A stretch of 64,000 nt of DNA from NCBI GenBank assembly GCA_947499975.1, contig CANMQE010000002.1, positions 124,001-188,000 on the forward strand, read 5' to 3'. The translations under genes were made by a program, and so were the position numbers. Positions 27,031 through 35,458 of this stretch are shown one piece after another. The first letter of the stretch is position 1; each line of letters opens with the position of its first letter. The notes under the pieces are model-generated. The model was not told where the DNA came from and searched no databases. It saw nothing but the letters and a program-made list of their open reading frames with translations. The stretch is from an uncultured Sphingomonadaceae bacterium (GTDB lineage: Bacteria; Pseudomonadota; Alphaproteobacteria; Sphingomonadales; Sphingomonadaceae).

Positions 27031-27455
27031 GCTATTTCTTTCGCCATGTTCTGGTTGCTCGCCAGCTGCACCAGCGAGATATTCGCCAGCGCGCCGCGCA
27101 GTGCATTGTTCACGATCGGCCAGTGCGGCTGAACCGCACAATTGCCTTCCAGCGCGCAATCGTGCCGGCCCTTGTCGACGCAGGAGACTAGCGCGATAGG
27201 CCCTTCCACCGCCTCGACGATATCGGCAAGGCTGATTGCCGCTGCCGGGCGCGCCAGTTGCAGGCCGCCGCCGGCACCCCTGCTGGATCGCAGCAGGCCC
27301 GCTGCCGTCAGCTTGCTCACCACCTTCTGCACGGTGGGCACGGGCAGGCCGGATTGCTCGGCCAGCTCGGCCGCACTCGTCCGTCCGCCGCCGCAATGGC
27401 GGGCAGCCTGGCTCATCGTGACGACGGCATAATCTGCAAGATTCGATAGGCGCAT
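27027..27455 (-). CDS. Rrf2 family Fe-S regulator of the SUF operon
   Basis: A 142-residue winged-helix regulator of the Rrf2/IscR type ([50 protein letters not shown]). Three cysteines in the effector loop (C92, C100, C106) are spaced to bind an Fe-S cluster. It is the first gene of the sufBCDS operon and is probably autoregulatory, sensing cluster supply. A 7-bp perfect inverted repeat lies immediately upstream of its start codon. Confidence 0.92.
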   Translation of the reverse strand: MRLSNLADYAVVTMSQAARHCGGGRTSAAELAEQSGLPVPTVQKVVSKLTAAGLLRSSRGAGGGLQLARPAAAISLADIVEAVEGPIALVSCVDKGRHDCALEGNCAVQPHWPIVNNALRGALANISLVQLASNQNMAKEIA

Positions 27456-27460
27456 AGTTT

Positions 27461-27483
27461 AATCGGACCAATTCGTTCCGATT
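27461..27483 (-). promoter_or_regulatory. candidate operator of the SUF operon
   Basis: The arms AATCGGA and TCCGATT form a perfect inverted repeat with a 9-bp spacer, ending 5 bp before the regulator start codon. On the minus strand a TTGATT...TACATG pair with a 16-bp spacer lies just upstream, which would put the transcription start inside the repeat. Binding by the adjacent Rrf2 protein is inferred from position and symmetry; the site does not match the E. coli IscR consensus. Confidence 0.45.
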
Positions 27484-27597
27484 GGGCATGTATTCCCCAA
27501 AACCGCAGAATCAACCCATTTCCGACTGTTGCGAGTCGTTAGCATTTCGCAGCCGCCCCACAGCGCGCGCCAGCGGCCACCATCAGCGGCGATACGA

Positions 27598-28488
27598 TCA
27601 GCCGCGCAGTTCGCGCAGGTTCTTCGCGTTGGTCAGTTCCTTGAGATAGGGCGATTCGTCATCGGCCAGCCGCGCCGGCGTGCGGCCCACGAATTCGCGG
27701 ATCTCGTGGATCATGTGCGGCTGATCGTAGAACGCATCGTGGATGGCGGCCTCCTCCTCCTTCGAGAGACTCGGCTGGGAGAGGACGGCCGCCGCGCGAA
27801 GGGCGCGATACTTGCGCCGCAAGGTTACCGGGGAAGCACCGAAATACTGCTGCACCAGCCGCTGCGTCTGGCGCTTGGAAAAGGTGCTGGCGGCGTAAAG
27901 ATCCTCCACATCGGGCAGCAGGCTGCTGGCAAGCCACTGTCCGGTGATCGCCATCAGTTCCAGATGCTTCGGGCGCGGCATCCTGGCGCTGCTCAGGATC
28001 ATCTGCGAGAGCTGTTCCACCAGCGTTGGCGCGCTGGCCTCGTCCTCGCGGTAGGCTTCGCAAAGGGCGCGGCCTTGCTCCACCAGATCCGCGGGAAGCC
28101 AGTTCTTTGCGTCATACAGCCTGTTTGCATGGTCCTGCGCGTGCAGACCTGTCAGCGCCGTCCATCCCAGCGGCGTCAGGGCGGCCCCCACGGCGTGGAA
28201 CGGCCCGTCCACCTCGAACGGGGCCGCACGGACGAAGGGGGTCAGCAGGTTCACCTCGTGCGAGAGATCGTGCCCGCCGTCGGGCAAGCTCATCCTGCCC
28301 TTGCCCCGCGGGAAAAGGGAAAGGTGGCCCACGGCGGCGGGCTGGATGTCGCGCACCAGCGGATCGTCGCAGCGGAAGTGGTAGAACACCGTGACGAGCT
28401 GCTGCGCTTCTTCGCCGGGCTCGAAATACTCGAGCTCGAAACGGTTGGGCGATGTCAGTTCGCCGCCAGCCAGCCCGTCACGCTTCAC
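27598..28488 (-). CDS. AraC family transcriptional regulator
   Basis: A 296-residue protein with an N-terminal effector-binding-like region and a C-terminal AraC-type double helix-turn-helix (about 195-275; LYAASTFSKRQTQRLVQQYFGASPVTLRRKYRA). The ligand and targets are unknown. It lies 26 bp downstream of the DUF885 gene on the same strand and could be co-transcribed with it. Confidence 0.85.
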   Translation of the reverse strand: MKRDGLAGGELTSPNRFELEYFEPGEEAQQLVTVFYHFRCDDPLVRDIQPAAVGHLSLFPRGKGRMSLPDGGHDLSHEVNLLTPFVRAAPFEVDGPFHAVGAALTPLGWTALTGLHAQDHANRLYDAKNWLPADLVEQGRALCEAYREDEASAPTLVEQLSQMILSSARMPRPKHLELMAITGQWLASSLLPDVEDLYAASTFSKRQTQRLVQQYFGASPVTLRRKYRALRAAAVLSQPSLSKEEEAAIHDAFYDQPHMIHEIREFVGRTPARLADDESPYLKELTNAKNLRELRG

Positions 28489-28513
28489 TCTTCAGTCTCC
28501 CCGCTTCGGTCGA

Positions 28514-30322
28514 TCATCCTGCTTCGGCAGCGATCCAGGCATCCACCTGCTCTTCCAGAATGGAAAGCGGTACCGGCCCGTTCGCCAGAACCAGTTCGTG
28601 GAACTGGCGGATGTCGAATTCATCGCCGAACGCCTCGCGCGCCCGTTCGCGTAGTTCCATGATCTTCAGCTTGCCGATCATGTATGCCGTCGCCTGGCCG
28701 GGATAGACGGCATAGCGCTCGATCGCCTTGCGGATGTCCCCCTCGGGATTGGGGGTGTTCTGCGTGAGATAGGCGATCGCCTCCTCCCGGCTCCAGCGCT
28801 TGCTGTGCAGGCCGGTGTCCACCACCAGCCGGGCCGCGCGCCACAATTCCATCTGCAGGCGGCCGAAGTCGGAATAGGGATCAGTGTAGAAACCCATGTC
28901 CTTGCCCAGTTCCTCGGAATAGAGGCCCCACCCCTCGGTATAGGCGGTGAAACCGCCATAGCGGCGGAACGGCGGCAGTTCGCCCAGGCCCGTCTGGATG
29001 CCGCGCTGCAGGTGATGGCCCGGCACGCCCTCGTGATAGGCCAGCGCCTCCAGCTCGTTACGGCTCATGGAATTGAGGTCGTAGAGATTTACGTAATAGG
29101 TGCCGGGGCGCGATCCGTCGGTGGCGGGCGACTGGTAGAACGCCTTGCCCGCACTCTGTTCGCGGAATGCCTCAACCGCTTTCACCTGCAGTTCGTATTC
29201 CGGCAGGGTGATGAAGTAATCCGGCAGGCGCGCTTCCATCGCGCTCATCACGCTATCCACTTCCGCCAGGTAATCCTCGCGGCTGGTGTGATAGAAACGC
29301 GGATCGGTGCGCGTGAATTCGAAAAATTCCTGCAGCGTCCCCTCGTATCCGACCTGCTGCATGATGGCGCGCATCTCGTTCTGGATACGGTCGACTTCGC
29401 GCAGCCCGATATTGTGGATCTCGTCCGCCGAAAGCTGCGTGGTGGTGTAATATTCCAGCAACGCATCGTAATAGGCCGCACCTTCGGGGAAGCGCCAGAT
29501 GCCGTCCTGCGTGGGTGCCATCGGCTGCTGGCGCTGCATTTCTGCCAGCAGGCGGCCGAAGGCTGGTGCCGCCTCGTTCGCCCATGCTGCCTCGGCGTCG
29601 GCCACCAGCGCGGCGCGTTCGCTCTCGGCAATATCCAGCTCGGCCACTTCGCTGCGGAAATCTTCCAGCACGGCGTTGTCCATGCCGGCATCCATGATGT
29701 TGCGAATGTCGGATAGCACGTAGGGATACACCCAGTCAGGCGGCATCACGCCGTCGTCCGCCCGCTCTGCCGAACGTGCGATCAGCGTGTCGAGCAGCGG
29801 GCCGACGCCTTCGATGCGCTGGATATAGGCTCTGGCGTGGTCGGCGTTCTGCACCGCGTGGGTGTTGATGAGAAACGCGGGAATGCCGCTCTGTTCGCCG
29901 GTCATCTGATCGAAGAACCAGCCGTAATCGTCGAACGGGTCGAGCAATTGCGAACGCTCTGCCGTGGCTTCGAACAGGCGGTAGGAAAGCTGGTCTTCCG
30001 CGGACAATTGCGACAGCTCGTAACCGCCTCGCATACGGGCCAGCCAGGTGTCGCGCATGGCATCGCGCGCTTCCTCTGCGGCTTCGCTACGGTTGCTCCA
30101 CTCGCCGTAATCCTCGTCACGGATGCCGCGATAGGCCTTGGTTTCCGGGCTCAGGGCGAGCTGCGCCTCGTTATATTGATCGAAAAACGTGCCGATATCG
30201 GCAGGCACCTGCGTATCGGCCACGGCCATCGCGCTTTCGTCCATCGGACGGGCGGTGGTGCAGGCGGCAATTGCGATTGCGCTGGAAAGAACGATTGTGA
30301 GGCGGAGGGGTTTGCGAACCAT
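28514..30322 (-). CDS. DUF885 family lipoprotein, putative metallopeptidase
   Basis: A 602-residue protein with a lipobox (IAAC, C21) and the DUF885 hallmark ALAYHEGVPGHHLQRGIQ, in which H430 and E431 with H436 or H437 would bind a metal. Further family blocks are QNADHARAYIQRI, AAYYDALLEYYTTTQLSADEIH and PGQATAYMIGKLKIMELRERA. The family is thought to be carboxypeptidase-like; some members degrade peptides. It is anchored in the envelope. No substrate can be named from the sequence. Confidence 0.88.
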   Translation of the reverse strand: MVRKPLRLTIVLSSAIAIAACTTARPMDESAMAVADTQVPADIGTFFDQYNEAQLALSPETKAYRGIRDEDYGEWSNRSEAAEEARDAMRDTWLARMRGGYELSQLSAEDQLSYRLFEATAERSQLLDPFDDYGWFFDQMTGEQSGIPAFLINTHAVQNADHARAYIQRIEGVGPLLDTLIARSAERADDGVMPPDWVYPYVLSDIRNIMDAGMDNAVLEDFRSEVAELDIAESERAALVADAEAAWANEAAPAFGRLLAEMQRQQPMAPTQDGIWRFPEGAAYYDALLEYYTTTQLSADEIHNIGLREVDRIQNEMRAIMQQVGYEGTLQEFFEFTRTDPRFYHTSREDYLAEVDSVMSAMEARLPDYFITLPEYELQVKAVEAFREQSAGKAFYQSPATDGSRPGTYYVNLYDLNSMSRNELEALAYHEGVPGHHLQRGIQTGLGELPPFRRYGGFTAYTEGWGLYSEELGKDMGFYTDPYSDFGRLQMELWRAARLVVDTGLHSKRWSREEAIAYLTQNTPNPEGDIRKAIERYAVYPGQATAYMIGKLKIMELRERAREAFGDEFDIRQFHELVLANGPVPLSILEEQVDAWIAAEAG

Positions 30323-30386
30323 CGAAAGGCATATCCTTTTGTTTGATCGACTGATCTAAAGGAATCATCGCCATTCTGAAACCCGC

Positions 30387-30424
30387 AAAAAAAGGGCGGC
30401 CTTAACTCTTGGAAAAGGCCGCCC
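30387..30424 (-). terminator. strong intrinsic terminator read on the minus strand
   Basis: A perfect 10-bp stem (AAGGCCGCCC with GGGCGGCCTT, 11-nt loop) is followed on the minus strand by seven T residues. No annotated gene lies immediately upstream on that strand, so it implies a separate leftward transcript starting before pyrD. Confidence 0.85.
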
Positions 30425-30535
30425 ATTCTAAGTAGAGAACTCGGTGCAAGAAGCCTCGAGCCCTTCGGGTCGCAGCGGACCTTTAGGCGATTCTTGCTTA
30501 CAGTGATTGTAAGAAGGCGTCATTTCATTGGTCCG
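30387..30535 (-). ncRNA. candidate structured small RNA, leftward, upstream of pyrD
   Basis: On the minus strand this region folds into consecutive elements: a hairpin CTTACA/TGTAAG with a 5-nt loop (30497-30513), a long stem GCAAGAA/TTCTTGC (30446-30452 with 30491-30497) extended inward by GCCT/AGGC, inner small hairpins, then the strong terminator. The 5' end is uncertain. A 31-codon frame beginning MTPSYNHCKQ (30428-30523) lies on the same strand, but it lacks a ribosome-binding site. The folding and dedicated terminator suggest a noncoding RNA of about 130-150 nt. It matches no RNA family that I recognise. Confidence 0.5.
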
Positions 30536-30639
30536 ACGCTGTTTTTGAGCATTTTTATGACGTGGCGCGCAGGCCATCGCCGCATTTCGATTACGGCAGG
30601 GATTGCGCAAACGATCTGCATGCTGCCAAGAGCGCGCCC

Positions 30640-31671
30640 ATGCTTTATTCGCTGATACGCCCTGCCCTGTTCACCTTGGATGCCGAGCGCGCGCACGGCG
30701 TCGCCATCAAGGCGCTGAAGGCGATGCCCAATGGCAGGCCCGTGCCTGCGGGTGGTCCGCTGCAGACGCAGCTTGCCGGCATCACCTTCCCCAACCCCGT
30801 GGGCATGGCCGCCGGTTTCGACAAGGACGCCGAGGTTGCGGATGCCTTGCTGGGCCTGCATTTCGGCCATGTGGAGGTAGGCTCCATCACTCCGCGCCCG
30901 CAGCCCGGCAATCCGAAGCCGCGCCTTTTCCGGCTGGAGGAGGATCGCGCCGTCATCAATCGCATGGGGTTCAACAATGGCGGGGCGGAGGCTGCCGCGG
31001 TGCGGATCGCTTCGCGCGGGGAAAGGCCCGGCGTGATCGGCATCAATATCGGGGCCAACAAGGATAGCGAGGACCGGATCGCCGATTACGCCGCGATGAC
31101 GCGCATCATGGCCCCCTATGCCAGCTATCTCACCGTGAATATCTCCAGCCCCAATACGCCGGGGCTGCGCGCGCTGCAGGATGCAGGCGCGCTTACAGAT
31201 CTGCTGGATGCCGTGTTCGAGGCGCGCGGTGCCAGCCACACGCCGGTGTTCCTGAAAGTCGCGCCGGACCTGCAGCCAGCCGATATAGATGCCATCGTGA
31301 AGATCGCATCATCCAGCAAGCTGGCGGCCCTGATCGTGTCGAACACCACGATATCGCGCCCGCCGCTGAGATCAGAGCACGCAGGCGAAACAGGCGGCCT
31401 TTCGGGCGCCCCGCTGCGCGATCTTGCCCTGCAAACGCTGCGGGATTTTCGCGCGGCATCGGGCGGCAACGTCCCGCTGATCGGTGTCGGCGGCATCGCC
31501 ACTGCCCAGGATGCGTGGCAGCGGATCCGCGCCGGGGCCAGCCTGGTGCAGCTTTACAGCGCCATCACCTATCGCGGCCCCGGCATCGCGAAGGACATTT
31601 GCAAGGGACTGGAAAAGCTGCTGCAGCGCGACGGTTTCGCTTCGATTGCAGAAGCGGTCGGAACCGAATAG
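30640..31671 (+). CDS. pyrD: dihydroorotate dehydrogenase (quinone)
   Basis: A 343-residue class 2 enzyme of pyrimidine synthesis that oxidises dihydroorotate to orotate with quinone at the inner membrane. The N-terminal membrane-associating helices (MLYSLIRPALFTLDAERAHG), AAGFDKDAEVADALLG, NRMGFNNGG, YLTVNISSPNTPGLR and the C-terminal LIGVGGIATAQDAWQRIRAGA FMN-binding strand are present. The start at MLYSLIRP matches the family; upstream in-frame sequence has no similarity. Confidence 0.96.
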   Translation: MLYSLIRPALFTLDAERAHGVAIKALKAMPNGRPVPAGGPLQTQLAGITFPNPVGMAAGFDKDAEVADALLGLHFGHVEVGSITPRPQPGNPKPRLFRLEEDRAVINRMGFNNGGAEAAAVRIASRGERPGVIGINIGANKDSEDRIADYAAMTRIMAPYASYLTVNISSPNTPGLRALQDAGALTDLLDAVFEARGASHTPVFLKVAPDLQPADIDAIVKIASSSKLAALIVSNTTISRPPLRSEHAGETGGLSGAPLRDLALQTLRDFRAASGGNVPLIGVGGIATAQDAWQRIRAGASLVQLYSAITYRGPGIAKDICKGLEKLLQRDGFASIAEAVGTE

Positions 31672-31681
31672 CAGGTTGTTC

Positions 31682-33412
31682 ATGAAACTGCGCCCGCTGA
31701 TCGCCTTTCTTCCAACCACCGTCTTGGCCGCGCTGCTGGCTGCCTGCACCGGCATGGCGCCGCCTGCTAACTCATCGGCCAGCCTGCCTGCCGTCCAGGG
31801 CGGCGCGGTCAGCACGGCCGACCCCCGCGCGACGGAGGCCGGTGCGCAGATGCTGCGGCAGGGCGGCAGCGCCACCGATGCGGCAATCGCGGTAATGCTG
31901 ACGCTGACCGTGGTGGAGCCGCAAAGCTCCGGCATCGGCGGCGGCGGTTTCTATCTCCACGCTGCCCCAGACGGCACCGTCACCACGCTGGACGGGCGCG
32001 AGAAAGCGCCTGCGGAGGCAAGCGGCGACTGGTTCCTGGATGCAGAAGGACAGCCGCTTGGATTTACAGAAGCGGTGATCGGCGGCCGCTCTGTCGGGGT
32101 GCCCGGCAGCATCGCCCTCGCGGCGCAGGCACACCAGCGATATGGGCGGCTGGAATGGGCGCAGCTGTTCCAGCCCGCCATCCGGCTGGCACGCGAGGGA
32201 TGGCTGCTGACGCAGCGCGGCGCGGAATTTGCAGGGCGGTTCCGCAACAGGGCAGCGCACCAGGCAAGCGGAGAGGCGCTGTTCTACGATGCGAACGGCG
32301 AAGTCCTGCCCGTCGACACGCGCATCACCAATCCAGAGCTTGCCGAAACGCTGGAACGTATCGCAGCCGAAGGCCCACACGCATTCTACGACGGCCTTGC
32401 CCGTCCTCTGGCCGCGGAGGTGGCCGCCAACACCCCCGGCGATGCGCAGATGCGCGCGCAGGACATCATGGACTACGAGGCGAACTGGAGAGAGCCCGTC
32501 TGCGGAGAATACCGGGACTATCGCATTTGCGGAATGGGTCCGCCCTCCTCCGGCGCGACCACGGTGATCGCCATTCTCGGCCAGTTGGAACAGTACGACC
32601 TGGCCGCGCTGGGGCCGGACAATCCGCGAAGTTGGCACCTCTTCGCCGAAAGCCAGCGCCTCGCCTATGCGGACCGCGAAATCTATCTGGCCGACAGCGA
32701 CTTCGTATCCGTGCCCGTGGCCCGCCTGATCGATCCCGATTACCTCGCCTTGCGCGGTAGCCTGATCGATCCTGTATCACGGATGCCCGCAGTAGAAGCC
32801 GGGCGGTTCGAAAGTGCGGAATGCGCGCCCTGCCTTGCCGATGGAGACGAGCCGCAGGAAAACGGCACCAGCCATTTTGCCATTGTCGATGGCAGCGGGA
32901 ATGCGGTGTCCTATACCTCCACCATCGAGGGGCCGTTCGGCTCCGGCTTGATGTTCGGCGGGTTCTATCTCAACAATGAATTGACCGATTTCAGCTTCTC
33001 TCCTCAGCGCGGCGGGTTGCCGGTCGCCAACAGGGTAGAAGGCGGAAAACGCCCGCGCAGTTCGATGGCCCCCACCATCGTCTATGACCCCGAAGGCAGG
33101 CTGGTGCTGGCCATCGGTGCGGCAGGAGGTTCCACCATTCCGGTGCAGGTGGCAAAGGCACTGATGGCCTATATCGACTGGGGCATGACCGCGCAGGAAG
33201 CCATCGCGGCCCCGATCCTGTTCTCTCCGGGCGACACGATCACGCTGACGGACGATTCCCCCCTCCTCTCCATCCGCGCCGAGCTGGAGGCGCTGGGCCA
33301 CACGGTCGGCACGCGCGCCCTGCCGCTGAAGGCAAACGCCGTGGAATGGCGCGATGGCGCATGGGTGGGCGCGGTCGATCCGCGCAGCGAAGGCGCGGCC
33401 ATCGCACCCTAG
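31682..33412 (+). CDS. ggt: gamma-glutamyltransferase, lipoprotein type
   Basis: A 576-residue enzyme with a lipobox (LAAC, C22) instead of a plain signal peptide. The autocatalytic cleavage site and nucleophile is T396 in ENGTSHFAIVDGSGN, and the small-subunit motif GSGLMFGGFYLNNELTDFS and the C-terminal AAGGSTIPVQV segment are intact. It hydrolyses or transfers the gamma-glutamyl group of glutathione in the periplasm. It starts 10 bp after pyrD, so co-transcription is likely although the functions are unrelated. Confidence 0.93.
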   Translation: MKLRPLIAFLPTTVLAALLAACTGMAPPANSSASLPAVQGGAVSTADPRATEAGAQMLRQGGSATDAAIAVMLTLTVVEPQSSGIGGGGFYLHAAPDGTVTTLDGREKAPAEASGDWFLDAEGQPLGFTEAVIGGRSVGVPGSIALAAQAHQRYGRLEWAQLFQPAIRLAREGWLLTQRGAEFAGRFRNRAAHQASGEALFYDANGEVLPVDTRITNPELAETLERIAAEGPHAFYDGLARPLAAEVAANTPGDAQMRAQDIMDYEANWREPVCGEYRDYRICGMGPPSSGATTVIAILGQLEQYDLAALGPDNPRSWHLFAESQRLAYADREIYLADSDFVSVPVARLIDPDYLALRGSLIDPVSRMPAVEAGRFESAECAPCLADGDEPQENGTSHFAIVDGSGNAVSYTSTIEGPFGSGLMFGGFYLNNELTDFSFSPQRGGLPVANRVEGGKRPRSSMAPTIVYDPEGRLVLAIGAAGGSTIPVQVAKALMAYIDWGMTAQEAIAAPILFSPGDTITLTDDSPLLSIRAELEALGHTVGTRALPLKANAVEWRDGAWVGAVDPRSEGAAIAP

Positions 33413-33510
33413 ATTAACATGACCCCCCACTTGCCCGAATACGCCGCACGGCCTAGCTAGCTGGCCTGGAGAGAGGCGGCGAAGCGCGGCCCGTCAGGGA
33501 GAGATGAGAC

Positions 33511-35307
33511 GTGCAACTCAGCGATATCGACAATGCCAGCAGCCTTGTGGCCCTGTTCCTGCAGCGGGCGGACGAGCGCGGTGACCAGCCTTTCCTGACA
33601 GCCAAGATCGACGGAGAATGGACGTCCGTCTCCTATGCAGAGGCCGCGGAAAAGGTATGCCTGCTGGCGGAAAGCCTGCGCGCCATCGGCCTTCGCGAAG
33701 GTGACAGGGTGGTGATCGTTGCGGAGAACCGCCCCGAATGGTGCATCGCCGATCTCGCCATCATGGCCGCCGGATGCATCACCACGCCCGCATACACCAC
33801 CAATACGGAACGCGATCACTGCCACATCCTGGATGATTCCAGCGCCAGCGCCGTGGTGGTGGGCAATGCCAAGCTGACGAAGGCGCTGTTTCCCGCCATC
33901 ATGAAAACGGGCCGCGCGGGGCACGTGATCGCCGTCGATCCCATCCCGTCCTCGCAAAGCGGCAGTTTCGATCTTCATCACTGGGCCGAAATGACGACCG
34001 GCGATGCCAGGGCCGCGCGCGAAGCGGTGGATGCGCGGATTGCCAGCTTCAAGCGCGAGGACATGGCCTGCATCATCTACACCAGTGGCACCAGCGGCGC
34101 GCCGCGCGGCGTGATGCTCCACCATGGGGCGATCCTGCACAATGTCAGCGCAGCCGCCCATGTGATCGAGCATGATTTCGGCTGGGAGGAGGAGCGTTTC
34201 CTCTCTTTCCTGCCGCTCAGCCACGCATTCGAACACACCGCAGGCTTCTACCTGCCGCTGGGTCTGGGTGCCGACATCTGGTTCTCCGAAGGTCTCGACA
34301 AGCTTTCCAGCAATCTCGAGGAAGCGCGGCCCACGATCATGGTGGTCGTGCCGCGCCTGTTCGAGGTGTTGCGCGGCAAGATGATGAAAACCATCGAGAA
34401 GCAGGGCAAGCTCGCCCGCTTCCTGCTGGGCCGCGCACTCGCACTGGGTGAAAAGCAGGTGGCCGGGACGGACGGCCTGCTGACGCGGCCCGACGAGCTT
34501 CTGCTGGATGCCACCCTGCGGCCCAAGATCCGCGCAAAGTTCGGTGGGCGGATGAAAGCGATGGTATCGGGCGGCGCGCCGCTCAATCCCGAAGTCGGCG
34601 GCTTCTTCCAAGCGATGGGCCTCACCATGCTGCAGGGTTATGGCCAGACGGAGAGCGCGCCCGTCATCGCGTGCAACTATCCCAGCGCCGGCATCAAGAT
34701 GGACACGGTGGGCCCTCCCCTTCGCGGGGTGGAGGTAAAGATCGCAGACGATGGCGAGATCCTGGTGCGCGGCGAACTGGTGATGCTGGGCTACTGGCAG
34801 CGGCCGGACGACACGGAAAACGCCCTGCGCGATGGCTGGCTGCATACAGGCGATGTCGGTCACATCGACGCCAGGGGCCGCGTCAAGATAACCGACCGCA
34901 AGAAGGACATCATCGTCAATGACAAGGGCGACAATGTCGCCCCGCAGAAACTGGAAGGGATGCTGACCCTGCAACCCGAGATCAGCCAGGCAATGGTGGC
35001 CGGTGACCAGAAGCCGTACATGGTGGCGCTGATCGTGCCCGATGCCGAATGGGTGGCCGCATGGGCGCGCGCCAATGGCGAGGCGATGGATATGGCGGCG
35101 CTCAACGAACTGCCGGCCTTCCGCTCTGCAATAAAGGCCGCGATCGATCGCACCAATCAGGATCTCTCCGTGATCGAGAAGGTTCGCAAGTTCGTACTGG
35201 CCGACGAACCCTTCACGGTCGAGAACGACATGATGACCCCGACGATGAAAATCCGCCGGATGCAGATCCGCGAGAGCTATCAGCAGCGTCTCGACGATCT
35301 TTACTAA
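33511..35307 (+). CDS. AMP-dependent acyl-CoA ligase (long-chain type)
   Basis: A 598-residue adenylating enzyme. The ATP loop YTSGTSGAPRGVM occupies residues 190-202; GYGQTESAPVIACN and the TGDVGHIDARGRVKITDRKKD hinge are intact. It should activate a long-chain fatty acid to its CoA thioester. The start is GTG, preceded by AGGGAGAG; the nearby ATG is in another frame. A porin-like gene 151 bp downstream may deliver substrates, but this is conjecture. Confidence 0.92.
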   Translation: MQLSDIDNASSLVALFLQRADERGDQPFLTAKIDGEWTSVSYAEAAEKVCLLAESLRAIGLREGDRVVIVAENRPEWCIADLAIMAAGCITTPAYTTNTERDHCHILDDSSASAVVVGNAKLTKALFPAIMKTGRAGHVIAVDPIPSSQSGSFDLHHWAEMTTGDARAAREAVDARIASFKREDMACIIYTSGTSGAPRGVMLHHGAILHNVSAAAHVIEHDFGWEEERFLSFLPLSHAFEHTAGFYLPLGLGADIWFSEGLDKLSSNLEEARPTIMVVVPRLFEVLRGKMMKTIEKQGKLARFLLGRALALGEKQVAGTDGLLTRPDELLLDATLRPKIRAKFGGRMKAMVSGGAPLNPEVGGFFQAMGLTMLQGYGQTESAPVIACNYPSAGIKMDTVGPPLRGVEVKIADDGEILVRGELVMLGYWQRPDDTENALRDGWLHTGDVGHIDARGRVKITDRKKDIIVNDKGDNVAPQKLEGMLTLQPEISQAMVAGDQKPYMVALIVPDAEWVAAWARANGEAMDMAALNELPAFRSAIKAAIDRTNQDLSVIEKVRKFVLADEPFTVENDMMTPTMKIRRMQIRESYQQRLDDLY

Positions 35308-35380
35308 GCCACGGCTCAGCCTGTGGAAACCACGGCCTAAACGCCTTCTAAACCCTCTCGCGCTAGGTCACAGCGCACGC

Positions 35381-35401
35381 GCGGCGCAGGGAGCGCGCCG
35401 C
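35381..35401. promoter_or_regulatory. GC-rich perfect hairpin between acyl-CoA ligase and porin
   Basis: The 7-bp arms GCGGCGC and GCGCCGC enclose a 7-nt loop, 58 bp before the porin start. No T-tract follows, so it is more likely a leader structure than an intrinsic terminator. Confidence 0.35.
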
Positions 35402-35458
35402 AGACTTACGACGAAGCGCCGTTGCCTGGATCGCAGCGGAACAGGGGGTTTTTACATC

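Noticed and set aside
25360..27132. A 590-codon open frame on the plus strand opposite sufB.
   Set aside because: sufB is unmistakable on the minus strand; the plus-strand translation is rich in His, Gly and Leu without any motif, typical of antisense shadows.
30428..30523. A 31-codon peptide frame (MTPSYNHCKQ...) ending just before a strong terminator.
   Set aside because: Kept only as a note: no ribosome-binding site, and the strong secondary structure of the same strand fits a noncoding RNA better.
33457..34974. A 505-codon minus-strand frame opposite the acyl-CoA ligase.
   Set aside because: Antisense shadow; no ribosome-binding site or domain.
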